Source of the DNA: RBG-16-66-20 sp036262835
GTDB taxonomy: Bacteria; Pseudomonadota; Gammaproteobacteria; Burkholderiales; SG8-39
Direction of reading: 5' to 3'
Length of the DNA: 64,000 nucleotides
Assembly (NCBI GenBank): GCA_036262835.1
Contig: DATAID010000105.1
Span: 124,001 to 188,000, forward strand
The notes beneath the pieces are model-generated. The model was not told the DNA's origin, made no database searches, and worked only from the letters and a program-made list of their open reading frames with translations. How positions within the stretch are numbered: the stretch's first letter is position 1; every line of letters begins with the position of its first letter. A program made the position numbers and the translations under genes. Below are positions 8,119-15,873 of the stretch, one piece after another.

Positions 8119-8379
8119 ATGGGCGACGACAAGACGATGAAGCTGGTCACCAACCTGCAGCGCCCGGAAATCGAGGCGAAGCTGGGGCAGGTGCGCGGCA
8201 TGGCGCAGGGCAAGGGACTCAACGATCTCGCCGGCATGTTCACCGGCGTCGAAGGCATGCCGAAAGCGCAGATCGAGCAGCGCGTGCACAACGCGCAGAA
8301 GTGGCTCGCGGGCAAGGAGCACGGGGACATCGCGTCCCTGCTCGACCTCGTGGAGATGAATCTCAAGAACCTGAAGTAG
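8119..8379 (+). CDS. conserved hypothetical protein, 86 aa
   Basis: An 86-residue, mostly helical protein beginning MGDDKTMKLVTNLQR with a glycine/methionine-rich middle (GMAQGKGLNDLAGMFTGVEG) and a C-terminal helix ending DLVEMNLKNLK. GAGGAG (8105-8110) lies 8 bases before the ATG. No cysteine, signal peptide or membrane segment is present. I do not recognise the family. It lies just upstream of glutathione reductase, whose apparent start is 4 bp after this stop. Confidence 0.6.
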   Translation: MGDDKTMKLVTNLQRPEIEAKLGQVRGMAQGKGLNDLAGMFTGVEGMPKAQIEQRVHNAQKWLAGKEHGDIASLLDLVEMNLKNLK

Positions 8380-8383
8380 CGTT

Positions 8384-9724
8384 CTGGCGTTCGATTTCGA
8401 CCTTTTCACCATCGGCGGCGGCTCGGGCGGCGTAAGGGCGAGCCGGGTCTCCGCCGCGCTCGGCGCCCGGGTCGCGGTCGCGGAGTCCGGCGCATTCGGC
8501 GGCACCTGCGTCAACGTCGGCTGCATTCCCAAGAAGCTTTTTTCCTACGCCGCGCACGTGCGCGACGAAATCCGCGACGCGGCGGCCTTCGGCTGGACGA
8601 TCGCCGAGCCGAGCTTCGACTGGAAGACGCTGCTCGCCAACAAGGATCGCGAGATCGCGCGCCTGAACGGCGTCTACGAGCGGATCCTCCTCAACAACGG
8701 AGTGAAGATTTTCAGGGATCGGGCTTCCATTCTCGATCCTCACACCGTAAAAGTCGGAGACAAACATCTAACTGCAAAACATATTCTCGTCGCCACGGGC
8801 TCGTGGCCGAGCAAGCCGACCATCCCCGGCCGCGAGCTCGCGATCACCTCGAACGAGGCCTTCCATCTCGAGAGGCTGCCAAGGCGCGCGCTCGTCGTCG
8901 GCGGGGGCTACATCGCCGTCGAGTTCGCCTCGATCTTCCACGGACTCGGCGTGGAGACGACCCTCGCCTATCGCGGCGCGCGGCTGCTGCGCGGCTTCGA
9001 CGCCGAGCTGGGAACCCGGCTCGCCGACGAGATGGGCAAAAAGGGCATCGCAATCCTGCTCGAGACGAATCCCGTTTCGATCCGACCCGGCCTCGCGGTT
9101 GAATTCCAGAATGGCGCGCAGGAATCGTTCGACCTGGTGCTTTTTGCCACGGGCCGACTTCCCAACACTGCCGGCCTCGGTCTCGAGACGGTCGGGGTGA
9201 AGCTCGGCGCCGATGGGGCCGTGCAGGTCGACGCCTATTCCAAGAGCTCGGTCGACTCGATTTACGCGATCGGCGACGTAACCAACCGCCTCAACCTCAC
9301 CCCGGTCGCAACCGCAGAAGGCATGGCGCTGGCAAAGACGCTCTTTGGCGGGCAACCGACGTCGCCGGATCACGACAACGTGCCTACCGCCGTGTTTTCG
9401 CACCCGAACCTTGCCACCGTGGGGCTGTCGGAGGAGAGGGCGCGCGAGCGCCTCGGGGCTGTTGATGTGTACAAGACGTCGTTCACTTCCCTCAGGCACA
9501 CGCTCTCGCAAGGCACCGAGAAGATCTTCATGAAGCTTGTGGTAGAAGCAAGGAGCCAGCGAGTGGTGGGGGCGCACATGATCGGCCCGGATGCGGGCGA
9601 GATCATCCAGGGCGTCGCCATCGCGGTGAAGCTGGGCGCCACCAAGGCGCAGTTCGACGCGACGATCGGCATTCATCCGACCGCGGCTGAGGAGTTTGTG
9701 ACCCTGAGGGAAAAGTCGGCATAG
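8384..9724 (+). CDS. gor: glutathione-disulfide reductase
   Basis: A 446-residue FAD/NADPH disulfide reductase that regenerates GSH. The FAD motif GGGSGG (11-16), redox cysteines C42 and C47 in GGTCVNVGC, the NADPH motif GGGYIAVE and the C-terminal H431 in HPTAAEE are all present, and length matches the family. The reading frame has no ATG, GTG or TTG before the FAD motif; a stop at 8372-8374 limits it. CTG at 8384, encoding (M)AFDFDLFTIG, lines up with the ATG of homologues. No strong Shine-Dalgarno is present, so coupling to the preceding gene is likely. The first standard codon, GTG at 8558, would remove the FAD site and the redox cysteines. Confidence 0.9.
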   Translation: MAFDFDLFTIGGGSGGVRASRVSAALGARVAVAESGAFGGTCVNVGCIPKKLFSYAAHVRDEIRDAAAFGWTIAEPSFDWKTLLANKDREIARLNGVYERILLNNGVKIFRDRASILDPHTVKVGDKHLTAKHILVATGSWPSKPTIPGRELAITSNEAFHLERLPRRALVVGGGYIAVEFASIFHGLGVETTLAYRGARLLRGFDAELGTRLADEMGKKGIAILLETNPVSIRPGLAVEFQNGAQESFDLVLFATGRLPNTAGLGLETVGVKLGADGAVQVDAYSKSSVDSIYAIGDVTNRLNLTPVATAEGMALAKTLFGGQPTSPDHDNVPTAVFSHPNLATVGLSEERARERLGAVDVYKTSFTSLRHTLSQGTEKIFMKLVVEARSQRVVGAHMIGPDAGEIIQGVAIAVKLGATKAQFDATIGIHPTAAEEFVTLREKSA

Positions 9725-9732
9725 AGGCCAGC

Positions 9733-10929
9733 ATGCTTCTCGAATCCCGGATCGAGAAAACCATCGCGGCGCTCCGGGCGCAGGCCGAAGTGCCGCTCGC
9801 CATCGAGCTCTGGAACGGCCGGCGCTATGAGCTGGGCGACGAGCCCCACGTCACCTTCCGGGTCAACGACGCGCAGGCGCTCAAGCGCATCTCCCGGCCC
9901 GATTTCGCCTCGCTCGGCGAAGCGTATGTCGAGGGCGACCTGGAGCTCGAAGGCCCCATCGACGAGGCCCTCAGGGCCGTCGAGTCGCTCGCCAAAGCCT
10001 GGGGCCGCACCGCCGGGCGCCGCATGCCGCATCTCGGCGCGCACAACCGCAAGAGCGACAGCGAGGCGATCCGCTACCACTACGACGTTTCCAACGACTT
10101 CTATCGCCTCTTCCTCGACGAGCGCATGGTCTACTCCTGCGCCTACTTCAAGACCGGCGCCGAGGACATCCACGCAGCGCAGGAGCAGAAGCTCGACCAC
10201 ATCTGCCGCAAGCTGCGCCTCGCGCCCGGCGACCGCTTCCTCGACGTGGGCTGCGGCTGGGGCGCGCTCGTCATGCACGCGGCGCAAAAGTACGGCGTGC
10301 ACGCCACCGGCGTGACGCTCTCGGAAAACCAGCACGCTTACGCGAACGCCCAGATCGGCGCCGCGGGCCTGCAGGACCGCTGCCAGGTGCTGCTGCGCGA
10401 CTACCGCGACATCGCGGGCGAATACGACAAGATCGCCTCGGTGGGCATGTTCGAACATGTCGGACTGAAGAACCTGCCCGCCTACTTCGGCATCATCCAT
10501 AAGCTGCTCGCCGACGGCGGCATCGTGATGAACCACGGCATCACCTCGGTCGACATCGAGAGCCGCGAGGTCGGGCTGGGCGCGGGCGAGTTTATCGGCA
10601 AGTACGTCTTTCCCGACGGCGAGCTGCCGCATCTCTCGCTCGTGCTGCGGGAGGTCGCGGGCGCGGGCCTGGAAGCGATGGACGTGGAGACGCTGCGCCT
10701 GCACTACGCGCGCACGCTCGCGCACTGGTCGAGGCGGCTGGAGGCGAACCTGGAGGCGGCGCATGCGCATGCCGGCAAGAAGCGCGTGCGCATCTGGCGG
10801 CTGTACCTCGCCGGCTGCGCGCACGCCTTCGCGCGCAACTGGATCTCGATCCACCAAGTGCTCGCGGTCAAGTCCTCGAACCCGGGGCGCAATCCGCTGC
10901 CCTGGACCCGCGAGTACATGTACCGCTAG
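9733..10929 (+). CDS. cfa: cyclopropane-fatty-acyl-phospholipid synthase family protein
   Basis: A 398-residue SAM-dependent enzyme that would add a methylene group to unsaturated acyl chains of membrane phospholipids. The SAM motif DVGCGWG is at 171-177; the family patterns YHYDVSNDFY (115-124), YSCAYF (134-139) and VGMFEHVG follow, and the C-terminal WISIHQVL is typical. The N-terminal 100 residues form the usual lipid-binding domain. Length matches E. coli Cfa. It starts 8 bp after glutathione reductase, so both may be co-transcribed. Confidence 0.9.
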   Translation: MLLESRIEKTIAALRAQAEVPLAIELWNGRRYELGDEPHVTFRVNDAQALKRISRPDFASLGEAYVEGDLELEGPIDEALRAVESLAKAWGRTAGRRMPHLGAHNRKSDSEAIRYHYDVSNDFYRLFLDERMVYSCAYFKTGAEDIHAAQEQKLDHICRKLRLAPGDRFLDVGCGWGALVMHAAQKYGVHATGVTLSENQHAYANAQIGAAGLQDRCQVLLRDYRDIAGEYDKIASVGMFEHVGLKNLPAYFGIIHKLLADGGIVMNHGITSVDIESREVGLGAGEFIGKYVFPDGELPHLSLVLREVAGAGLEAMDVETLRLHYARTLAHWSRRLEANLEAAHAHAGKKRVRIWRLYLAGCAHAFARNWISIHQVLAVKSSNPGRNPLPWTREYMYR

Positions 10930-10936
10930 TGGCGTC

Positions 10937-11677
10937 CTAAAGGGCGCGCACCACGAGCGAGATCCCGCTCGCGAGCAGCATCACCGCGACGACCCGCATC
11001 AGCGCTTCGCGCGAGATGCGGCGGAACAGATGGCCGGCCGCCCACAGGCCGGCGAGCCCCGACGGAATGACGGCGAGCGCGTAGAGCCAGACCTTGGGCT
11101 CGAGCAGGAATCCCGTGATGAAGAAGGCGACTGCGCGCATCGAGATGCTGGTGAGCGTCGCAAGGCCCATCGTCGCGCGGTACTGCTCCTTGGTAAGCCC
11201 TCGATGAGAAAGGTACATCGCGTAGGGCGGCCCGCCCGCGCCGAAGAGCGTGCTCGTCAAGCCGCCCGCGAATCCCGCCGGATAGGCCCAGCCCGAAGGC
11301 AGCCTGCGGTGCGATTCGCCGCGGCGCGCGAGGCTGTAGACCGCAAACGCGATGACGAAGATTCCGAGCGCCATCGTTGCGGCCTGGCGCGGAAGATTGA
11401 CGAGCAGCGTCACGCCCGTCGCGGTGCCGACGAGGATGGCGGGCACCATGCGCGTCCATTCGGCCCGCACCGCGTTACGCGGATTCTCGAAGCCGACGCG
11501 CAGCGCGGTCGAGAAATCCATGAGCACATAGAGCGCGAGGGCGAAGGGCAGCGACACCATGTGAGTGGCGATCGGGATGGTGACGAGCGCCGTGCCGAAG
11601 CCCGTGATGCCGTACACGATCGCGCCGGCGAAGCCGGCGCCGGCGAGCCAGGCGATTTCGGCGAACGAGAACTCCAC
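10937..11677 (-). CDS. TauE/SafE family sulfite exporter-like permease
   Basis: A 246-residue membrane protein with about seven to eight hydrophobic segments, starting FAEIAWLAGAGFAGAIVYG and carrying the TauE/SafE phrases GITGFGTAL and GGLTSTLFGAGGPP. Members move sulfite, sulfoacetate or other small anions across the inner membrane. GTG at 11677 was taken as the start, 2 bp after the SpeE-like stop. It is the last gene of the four-gene minus-strand operon with MFS, D-threonine aldolase and SpeE-like genes, and converges with cfa 7 bp away. Confidence 0.8.
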   Translation of the reverse strand: MEFSFAEIAWLAGAGFAGAIVYGITGFGTALVTIPIATHMVSLPFALALYVLMDFSTALRVGFENPRNAVRAEWTRMVPAILVGTATGVTLLVNLPRQAATMALGIFVIAFAVYSLARRGESHRRLPSGWAYPAGFAGGLTSTLFGAGGPPYAMYLSHRGLTKEQYRATMGLATLTSISMRAVAFFITGFLLEPKVWLYALAVIPSGLAGLWAAGHLFRRISREALMRVVAVMLLASGISLVVRAL

Positions 11678-11679
11678 GC

Positions 11680-12432
11680 CTAGGGGCCCAGATGCAGCGC
11701 GGCGCGAGTGCAGCGGTTCATGCGCCGCAGCCGGTCGACGTAGCGGCCAAAGGGCATCGCGTGGCGCTTTTCGAGGACCGCCGCGCGCGCGCGCAGCTCG
11801 TCCCAGCGGAACTCGGGCGGCGCGCCTTTCAGGGCGATGACGACGATGTTCGGATCGTTCAGCGCCGGGAAAGCGATGACGGCGCCCGCGAATGCGCGCT
11901 CGATGCGCCGCAGGTTGCGATCCAGGTTCTGATCGTCGTCCATGAAGTTCACTACCATCGCGCCCGGATCCTCGAGCGAGCCCCAGGCCGCGTCGAAGAA
12001 CGCCTGAGAGACGAGCGCCGCGGGCGTCGACTCGTCCTCGAAGCCGTCCACGACGAGCAGATCGCAGCACTCGGGCGCGAGCGCCCGCACGCCGTCGCCA
12101 TGCTCGATGCGCAGGCGCGCATCGTCGCCCGGGACGTGAAAAAGCGAGCGCGCCGTCGTGATCACGCGCTCGTCGGACTCGACCACGTGCGTGCGCAGCC
12201 CGTTCAGGTGCCGGTGGAAGTACTTGGCGAGCGAGCCGCCCCCGAGGCCGATCATGAGCGCGCGCCGCGGCGCCGGATGGAAGAGGAGGAAGGCCATCAT
12301 GCAGCGCGTGTAGTCGAGCTCGAGGGCGAACGGGTCGTCCATGCGCATGGCGCTCTGGATCGCCTCGCCCCCGATGTGCAGGTGGCGAACGCCGCGCTCC
12401 TCGCTCACGACGAGATCCGGACGCCGGCCCAT
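11680..12432 (-). CDS. SpeE-like (spermidine synthase fold) protein
   Basis: A 250-residue protein with the Rossmann methyltransferase-like core of polyamine synthases: MIGLGGGSLAKYFHRHL binds the SAM-type cofactor, VVESDERVITTAR is the second acidic strand, and LLVVDGFEDES occupies the place of the catalytic YDVIxxDxxDP motif. That motif is altered and the N-terminal beta domain is shortened to about 50 residues (VVSEERGVRHLHIG), so true spermidine synthesis is doubtful. The ATG at 12432 is 5 bp from the aldolase stop. Its coupling to D-threonine aldolase and two transporters gives no clear role. Confidence 0.7.
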   Translation of the reverse strand: MGRRPDLVVSEERGVRHLHIGGEAIQSAMRMDDPFALELDYTRCMMAFLLFHPAPRRALMIGLGGGSLAKYFHRHLNGLRTHVVESDERVITTARSLFHVPGDDARLRIEHGDGVRALAPECCDLLVVDGFEDESTPAALVSQAFFDAAWGSLEDPGAMVVNFMDDDQNLDRNLRRIERAFAGAVIAFPALNDPNIVVIALKGAPPEFRWDELRARAAVLEKRHAMPFGRYVDRLRRMNRCTRAALHLGP

Positions 12433-12437
12433 CCTCG

Positions 12438-13553
12438 CTATGTCAGCGCGCCGCGGGCGCTGACGGGCCAGAAGTCCTCGACCACCCCGTTGCGAACGCA
12501 CACGTACCAGTCGTAGAGGTTCACCGTCGGATCGCAGTGCCCGGGCACGAGCAGGAGCTTCTCGCCGAGCTTGGGCGCCGCGGCCCCCGCGCCGATCTCG
12601 ACCCAGCCATGCTCGTCCGAGGCGCGCACATAGGCGAGCCCCGGGCGCTCCCAGACGGCGGGCATGCCCGAATCGACGCTCGAGGCCTTCAACCCCGCGT
12701 CCACGATGGCGACATCCGGCGCGGGCCGGCTCATCACGGTTGCGAGCACGAAAAGCGAATGCTCGAAGCGCGGCAGCGGCGGTGCCCACTCGTTCTTCGC
12801 GTAATCCCAGTCCATGAACACGTACGAGCCGGGCTGGATCTCGTCCCAGACGCCCGCCTCGACTTCGAGCATGAACGTGCCGCTGCCCGCGCCGGTCACG
12901 CGCGGGCACGCGATGCCGTTCTCGGCCAGCAGGCTTTTCATGTTCTTCACCTGCAAAGCCGCGTTCATGACCGCCGTGCGGCGCTCCTCGATCGAGCGAA
13001 AGTGCTGCGCGCGGCCGTGATAGGCCTGCAGTCCCGCGAAGCGCAGGTTGGGCGAGGCGGCAATCGCCCGGGCGAGCGCGAGCGCCGGCGCCCCTGGCGC
13101 GATGCCGCAGCGGCGCATGCCGACCTCGAGCTCGATGTAGGTGTCGATCGTGGCGCCGGCGCGCGCCGCGGCGGCCTGCAGGTCGCGCGCATTGCCCGTG
13201 TCGTCGACGCAAACGCCGATCTTCGCCTTCTTCGCGAGCGCAGCCAGGCGCTCGAGCTTGCGCGCGCCCACCACTTCGTTCGAGACGAGGACGTCCTGGA
13301 CGCCTCCGGCGACGAGCGCCTCGGCTTCCGCCACCTTCTGGCAGCACACGCCCACCGCCCCCGCGGCGATCTGGCGCTTCGCGATCTCGGCGCACTTGTG
13401 CGTCTTCGCGTGCGCCCGCACGCGCACCTTGCCGGCGACCGCGTTGGTGAGCCGCGCGAGATTGGTCTCGAACGCCTCCAGGTCCACGATGAGCGCGGGC
13501 GTGTCCACGTCCTCGAGGCGCATGCCTTTTTGCGCCGGCGCCGGCTGGCTCAT
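12438..13553 (-). CDS. D-threonine aldolase / 3-hydroxy-D-aspartate aldolase family
   Basis: A 371-residue fold-type III PLP enzyme of the DSD1 family, which cleaves D-beta-hydroxy amino acids to glycine and an aldehyde. PLP lysine is K50 in RAHAKTHK. The C-terminal metal pair reads GHCDP: H339 and D341, an H-x-D pattern as in Alcaligenes D-threonine aldolase, rather than the H-x-C of D-serine dehydratases. That favours aldolase activity, though this is by family comparison. The start overlaps the MFS stop by 4 bp (ATGA), so the transporter may handle its substrate or product. Confidence 0.85.
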   Translation of the reverse strand: MSQPAPAQKGMRLEDVDTPALIVDLEAFETNLARLTNAVAGKVRVRAHAKTHKCAEIAKRQIAAGAVGVCCQKVAEAEALVAGGVQDVLVSNEVVGARKLERLAALAKKAKIGVCVDDTGNARDLQAAAARAGATIDTYIELEVGMRRCGIAPGAPALALARAIAASPNLRFAGLQAYHGRAQHFRSIEERRTAVMNAALQVKNMKSLLAENGIACPRVTGAGSGTFMLEVEAGVWDEIQPGSYVFMDWDYAKNEWAPPLPRFEHSLFVLATVMSRPAPDVAIVDAGLKASSVDSGMPAVWERPGLAYVRASDEHGWVEIGAGAAAPKLGEKLLLVPGHCDPTVNLYDWYVCVRNGVVEDFWPVSARGALT

Positions 13554-14737
13554 GCGCGAGCGCTCCGCTGCAGGTAGCCGAACCAGGTGATCGCGGCGAT
13601 GGCGATGACGATGAGGGGCAGCGCGGCCAGGTTCACTTTCTCCCATCCGGAGCCCGTGACGATCATTCCCGAGGCGAGCGAGGAGACCACCATCATCACG
13701 AAGACCGCCGTCTCGTTCGCGCCTTGCGCGGTCGCACGCTCCTCGGGCCGGTAGGTCTCGGTGAGGAGCGCGGTGCCGCCGATATAGAGGAAGTTCCAGC
13801 CGACGCCGAGCAGGACGAGCGCCCACCAGAAATTCGCCACCGCGACCCCCGAGATCGCGACCGCGACCGTGACGAGATTGAGCGCCGCGCCGGCGAACAG
13901 CACCGGCAGCACCCCGACCCGCTTGATGAGCGGGCCGGTGAAGAACGACGGCGCGAACATGGCGATCACGTGCGAGGAGATGACGAACGCGGCGTCGCCG
14001 AAGGGATGCCCGCACGCCTGCATGGCGATGGGCGTCGAGGTCATGAGGAAGTTCATGACGCCATAGCCGATCGCGCCCGACAGCACGGCGACGATGAATT
14101 TCGGCTGCCGCGCGATCTCGGCGAGCGGCCGTCCGCGCCTGGCCGAATCCTGGCTGCCCGCCTCCGGCAGCCGCAGCAGCGCGACCAGCGCAATCATCGC
14201 CGCGGCGTACAGGATCAGCTCAAGATAGGCGCCCGCGAACCGGGGGCCGGGCAACTGCACGGTCTGCCGGCTGACCGCCGGCCCGAGCAGGCCGCCGACG
14301 AGTCCGCCCGCGAGGACGAGCGAGATCGCGGTCGAGCGCCATTCCGGGGGCGAGGCGTCCGCGGCCACGAACCGGTAGTACTGGCCGAAGGCGTTATAGA
14401 CACCGAAAACGAGCGCGCCGAGGCAAAGCGTCCAGAAGCTGCCGAGCCACATGGCGCTCGAGCAAAGCAGCGCCCCGGCGACCGCGAAGAGCATGCCGTG
14501 CATGAGCCCCGAGCGCCGCCCGACGCGCTTCATGTAGTGCGAGGCGGGCATGGTCGAGAGCGCCCCGCCCGCCACCCAGCAGGTGACCGGCAAGGTGGCG
14601 AGCGCCGGCGTCGGCGCGAGCGCGAGGCCGGCGAGGCCGTTGATCGCGATCAGCGTCGAATTGTTGGAGAGCAGCATCGCCTGGCAGGCGGCGAGCAGAC
14701 CGACGTTACGCCGGGTAGTGCGGGCGGGGCTGGACAT
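13550..14737 (-). CDS. MFS transporter
   Basis: A 395-residue major facilitator with twelve predicted membrane segments. The motif A-like loop HYMKRVGRRSGLMHG follows segment 2 and GPLIKRVGVLP appears at the corresponding loop of the second half. It resembles the DHA-type 'YnfM/tetracycline-resistance-like' carriers, and the substrate is unknown. It is the first gene of the minus-strand operon continuing into the D-threonine aldolase. Its ATG lies only 5 bp from the LexA-type box that it shares with the divergent radical SAM gene. Confidence 0.85.
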   Translation of the reverse strand: MSSPARTTRRNVGLLAACQAMLLSNNSTLIAINGLAGLALAPTPALATLPVTCWVAGGALSTMPASHYMKRVGRRSGLMHGMLFAVAGALLCSSAMWLGSFWTLCLGALVFGVYNAFGQYYRFVAADASPPEWRSTAISLVLAGGLVGGLLGPAVSRQTVQLPGPRFAGAYLELILYAAAMIALVALLRLPEAGSQDSARRGRPLAEIARQPKFIVAVLSGAIGYGVMNFLMTSTPIAMQACGHPFGDAAFVISSHVIAMFAPSFFTGPLIKRVGVLPVLFAGAALNLVTVAVAISGVAVANFWWALVLLGVGWNFLYIGGTALLTETYRPEERATAQGANETAVFVMMVVSSLASGMIVTGSGWEKVNLAALPLIVIAIAAITWFGYLQRSARA

Positions 14738-14761
14738 CAGATACTGGACATGTATACAGTA
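14731..14761 (+). promoter_or_regulatory. LexA/SOS-type box with overlapping promoter
   Basis: Positions 14742-14761 read TACTGGACATGTATACAGTA, an exact CTG-N10-CAG with TACTG/CAGTA arms, matching the gammaproteobacterial SOS-box consensus. A sigma-70-like promoter is compatible: TGGACA at 14731-14736, 16-bp spacer, TATACA at 14753-14758, so bound LexA would cover the -10. It faces the radical SAM gene at 14789 and also abuts the divergent MFS start. From memory, the Pseudomonas aeruginosa homologue PA0069 belongs to the LexA regulon, which agrees; that point was not checked. Confidence 0.7.
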
Positions 14762-14788
14762 GCAGGGAGTCAGCCCATTCTAGAGCCA

Positions 14789-15859
14789 ATGCAGAAGCTT
14801 CGCGGCGCGCTTTCGCAGATCCAAGGACGTTTCGAAACGGCACAGCGCTCGCCCTTCGACGACGGCTGGACGCCCGAGGAGCAGGCCGAGAGCGCCGTGA
14901 AGACGATCGTCGTCGAGGAGCGCGCCCGGACGATCATCGCGCGCAACGACTCGCCCGATGTGCCCTTCGAGCAGTCCATCAACCCCTACCGCGGCTGCGA
15001 GCATGGCTGCATCTACTGCTACGCGCGGCCGAGCCACGCGTACCTCGAGCTTTCGCCCGGCCTCGACTTCGAGACGCGGCTCTTCGCCAAGACGAACGCG
15101 GTCGAGCTGCTGAAGGACGAGCTTTCCGGGAGGGGCTACGTCGTCAAGCCGCTCGCCTTCGGCACCAATACCGACTGCTACCAGCCCGTCGAGCGGCGCT
15201 ACGGGATCATGCGCGGCCTCATCGAGGTCCTGGCGGACTGCGATCATCCGCTCACGATCGTCACGAAATCGGCGTTGATCGAGCGCGACATCGACCTGCT
15301 TGCGCCCATGGCGAAAAAGAATCTCGTGAAGGCCTTCATCTCGGTCACGACGATGGATGCGGCGCTGGCGAGGAAGCTCGAGCCGCGCGCGGCGAGCCCG
15401 TCGCGCCGGATCGATGCGATCCGCGCGCTCGCGGGCGCGGGCATCCCCACCGGCGTGCTCGCCGCCCCGCAGATTCCCGCGCTCACCGACAAGACGCTCG
15501 AGCACGTGCTCGAGCAGGCAGCTGAAGCCGGGGCGACGATGGCGGGCTGGATCCTGCTGCGCCTTCCGAACGAAGTGCGGCCGCTCTTCAAGGAGTGGTT
15601 GGCGACGCACTATCCGCAGCGCGCCGATCACGTGATCAGCCTCGTCAAGCAGTCGCGCGGCGGCCGCGAGAACGACCCGAACTTCCATACGCGCATGAGC
15701 GGCTCGGGCAACTTCGTCGAGCTGATCGGCCAGCGCTTCGAGCTCGCCTGCAAGCGCCTGGGCCTGAACCGCGAGGACACCCACATGGCGCCGCGCGGGG
15801 GCCTCGACTGCAGCCGCTTCCGCCCGCCGCGAAACTCCGGCCAGCTCGGCCTCTTCTGA
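14789..15859 (+). CDS. PA0069-family radical SAM protein
   Basis: A 356-residue radical SAM protein. The [4Fe-4S] cluster cysteines C70, C74 and C77 lie in GCEHGCIYCYAR, the C-x3-C-x2-C signature, within the family phrase INPYRGCEHGC. GTNTDCYQP, KNLVKAFISVTT and the C-terminal RPPRNSGQLGLF are typical of the PA0069/Rv2578c group, which is distantly related to spore photoproduct lyase. No substrate has been proven for the group as far as I know. A LexA-type box sits 27 bp upstream, suggesting induction by DNA damage and possibly a role in repair. The ATG at 14789 is the first after the operator. Confidence 0.88.
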   Translation: MQKLRGALSQIQGRFETAQRSPFDDGWTPEEQAESAVKTIVVEERARTIIARNDSPDVPFEQSINPYRGCEHGCIYCYARPSHAYLELSPGLDFETRLFAKTNAVELLKDELSGRGYVVKPLAFGTNTDCYQPVERRYGIMRGLIEVLADCDHPLTIVTKSALIERDIDLLAPMAKKNLVKAFISVTTMDAALARKLEPRAASPSRRIDAIRALAGAGIPTGVLAAPQIPALTDKTLEHVLEQAAEAGATMAGWILLRLPNEVRPLFKEWLATHYPQRADHVISLVKQSRGGRENDPNFHTRMSGSGNFVELIGQRFELACKRLGLNREDTHMAPRGGLDCSRFRPPRNSGQLGLF

Positions 15860-15873
15860 CTTACTCTGGCAGC

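Noticed and set aside
10937..12070. Long minus-strand frame joining TauE to upstream sequence, 377 codons
   Set aside because: The upstream third runs antisense in frame through the SpeE-like gene and has no family features; TauE begins at GTG 11677.
13724..14788. N-terminal extension of the radical SAM frame by more than 350 codons
   Set aside because: It is a GC-rich shadow opposite the MFS gene, is Arg/Glu-biased, and would place the SOS box inside coding sequence.
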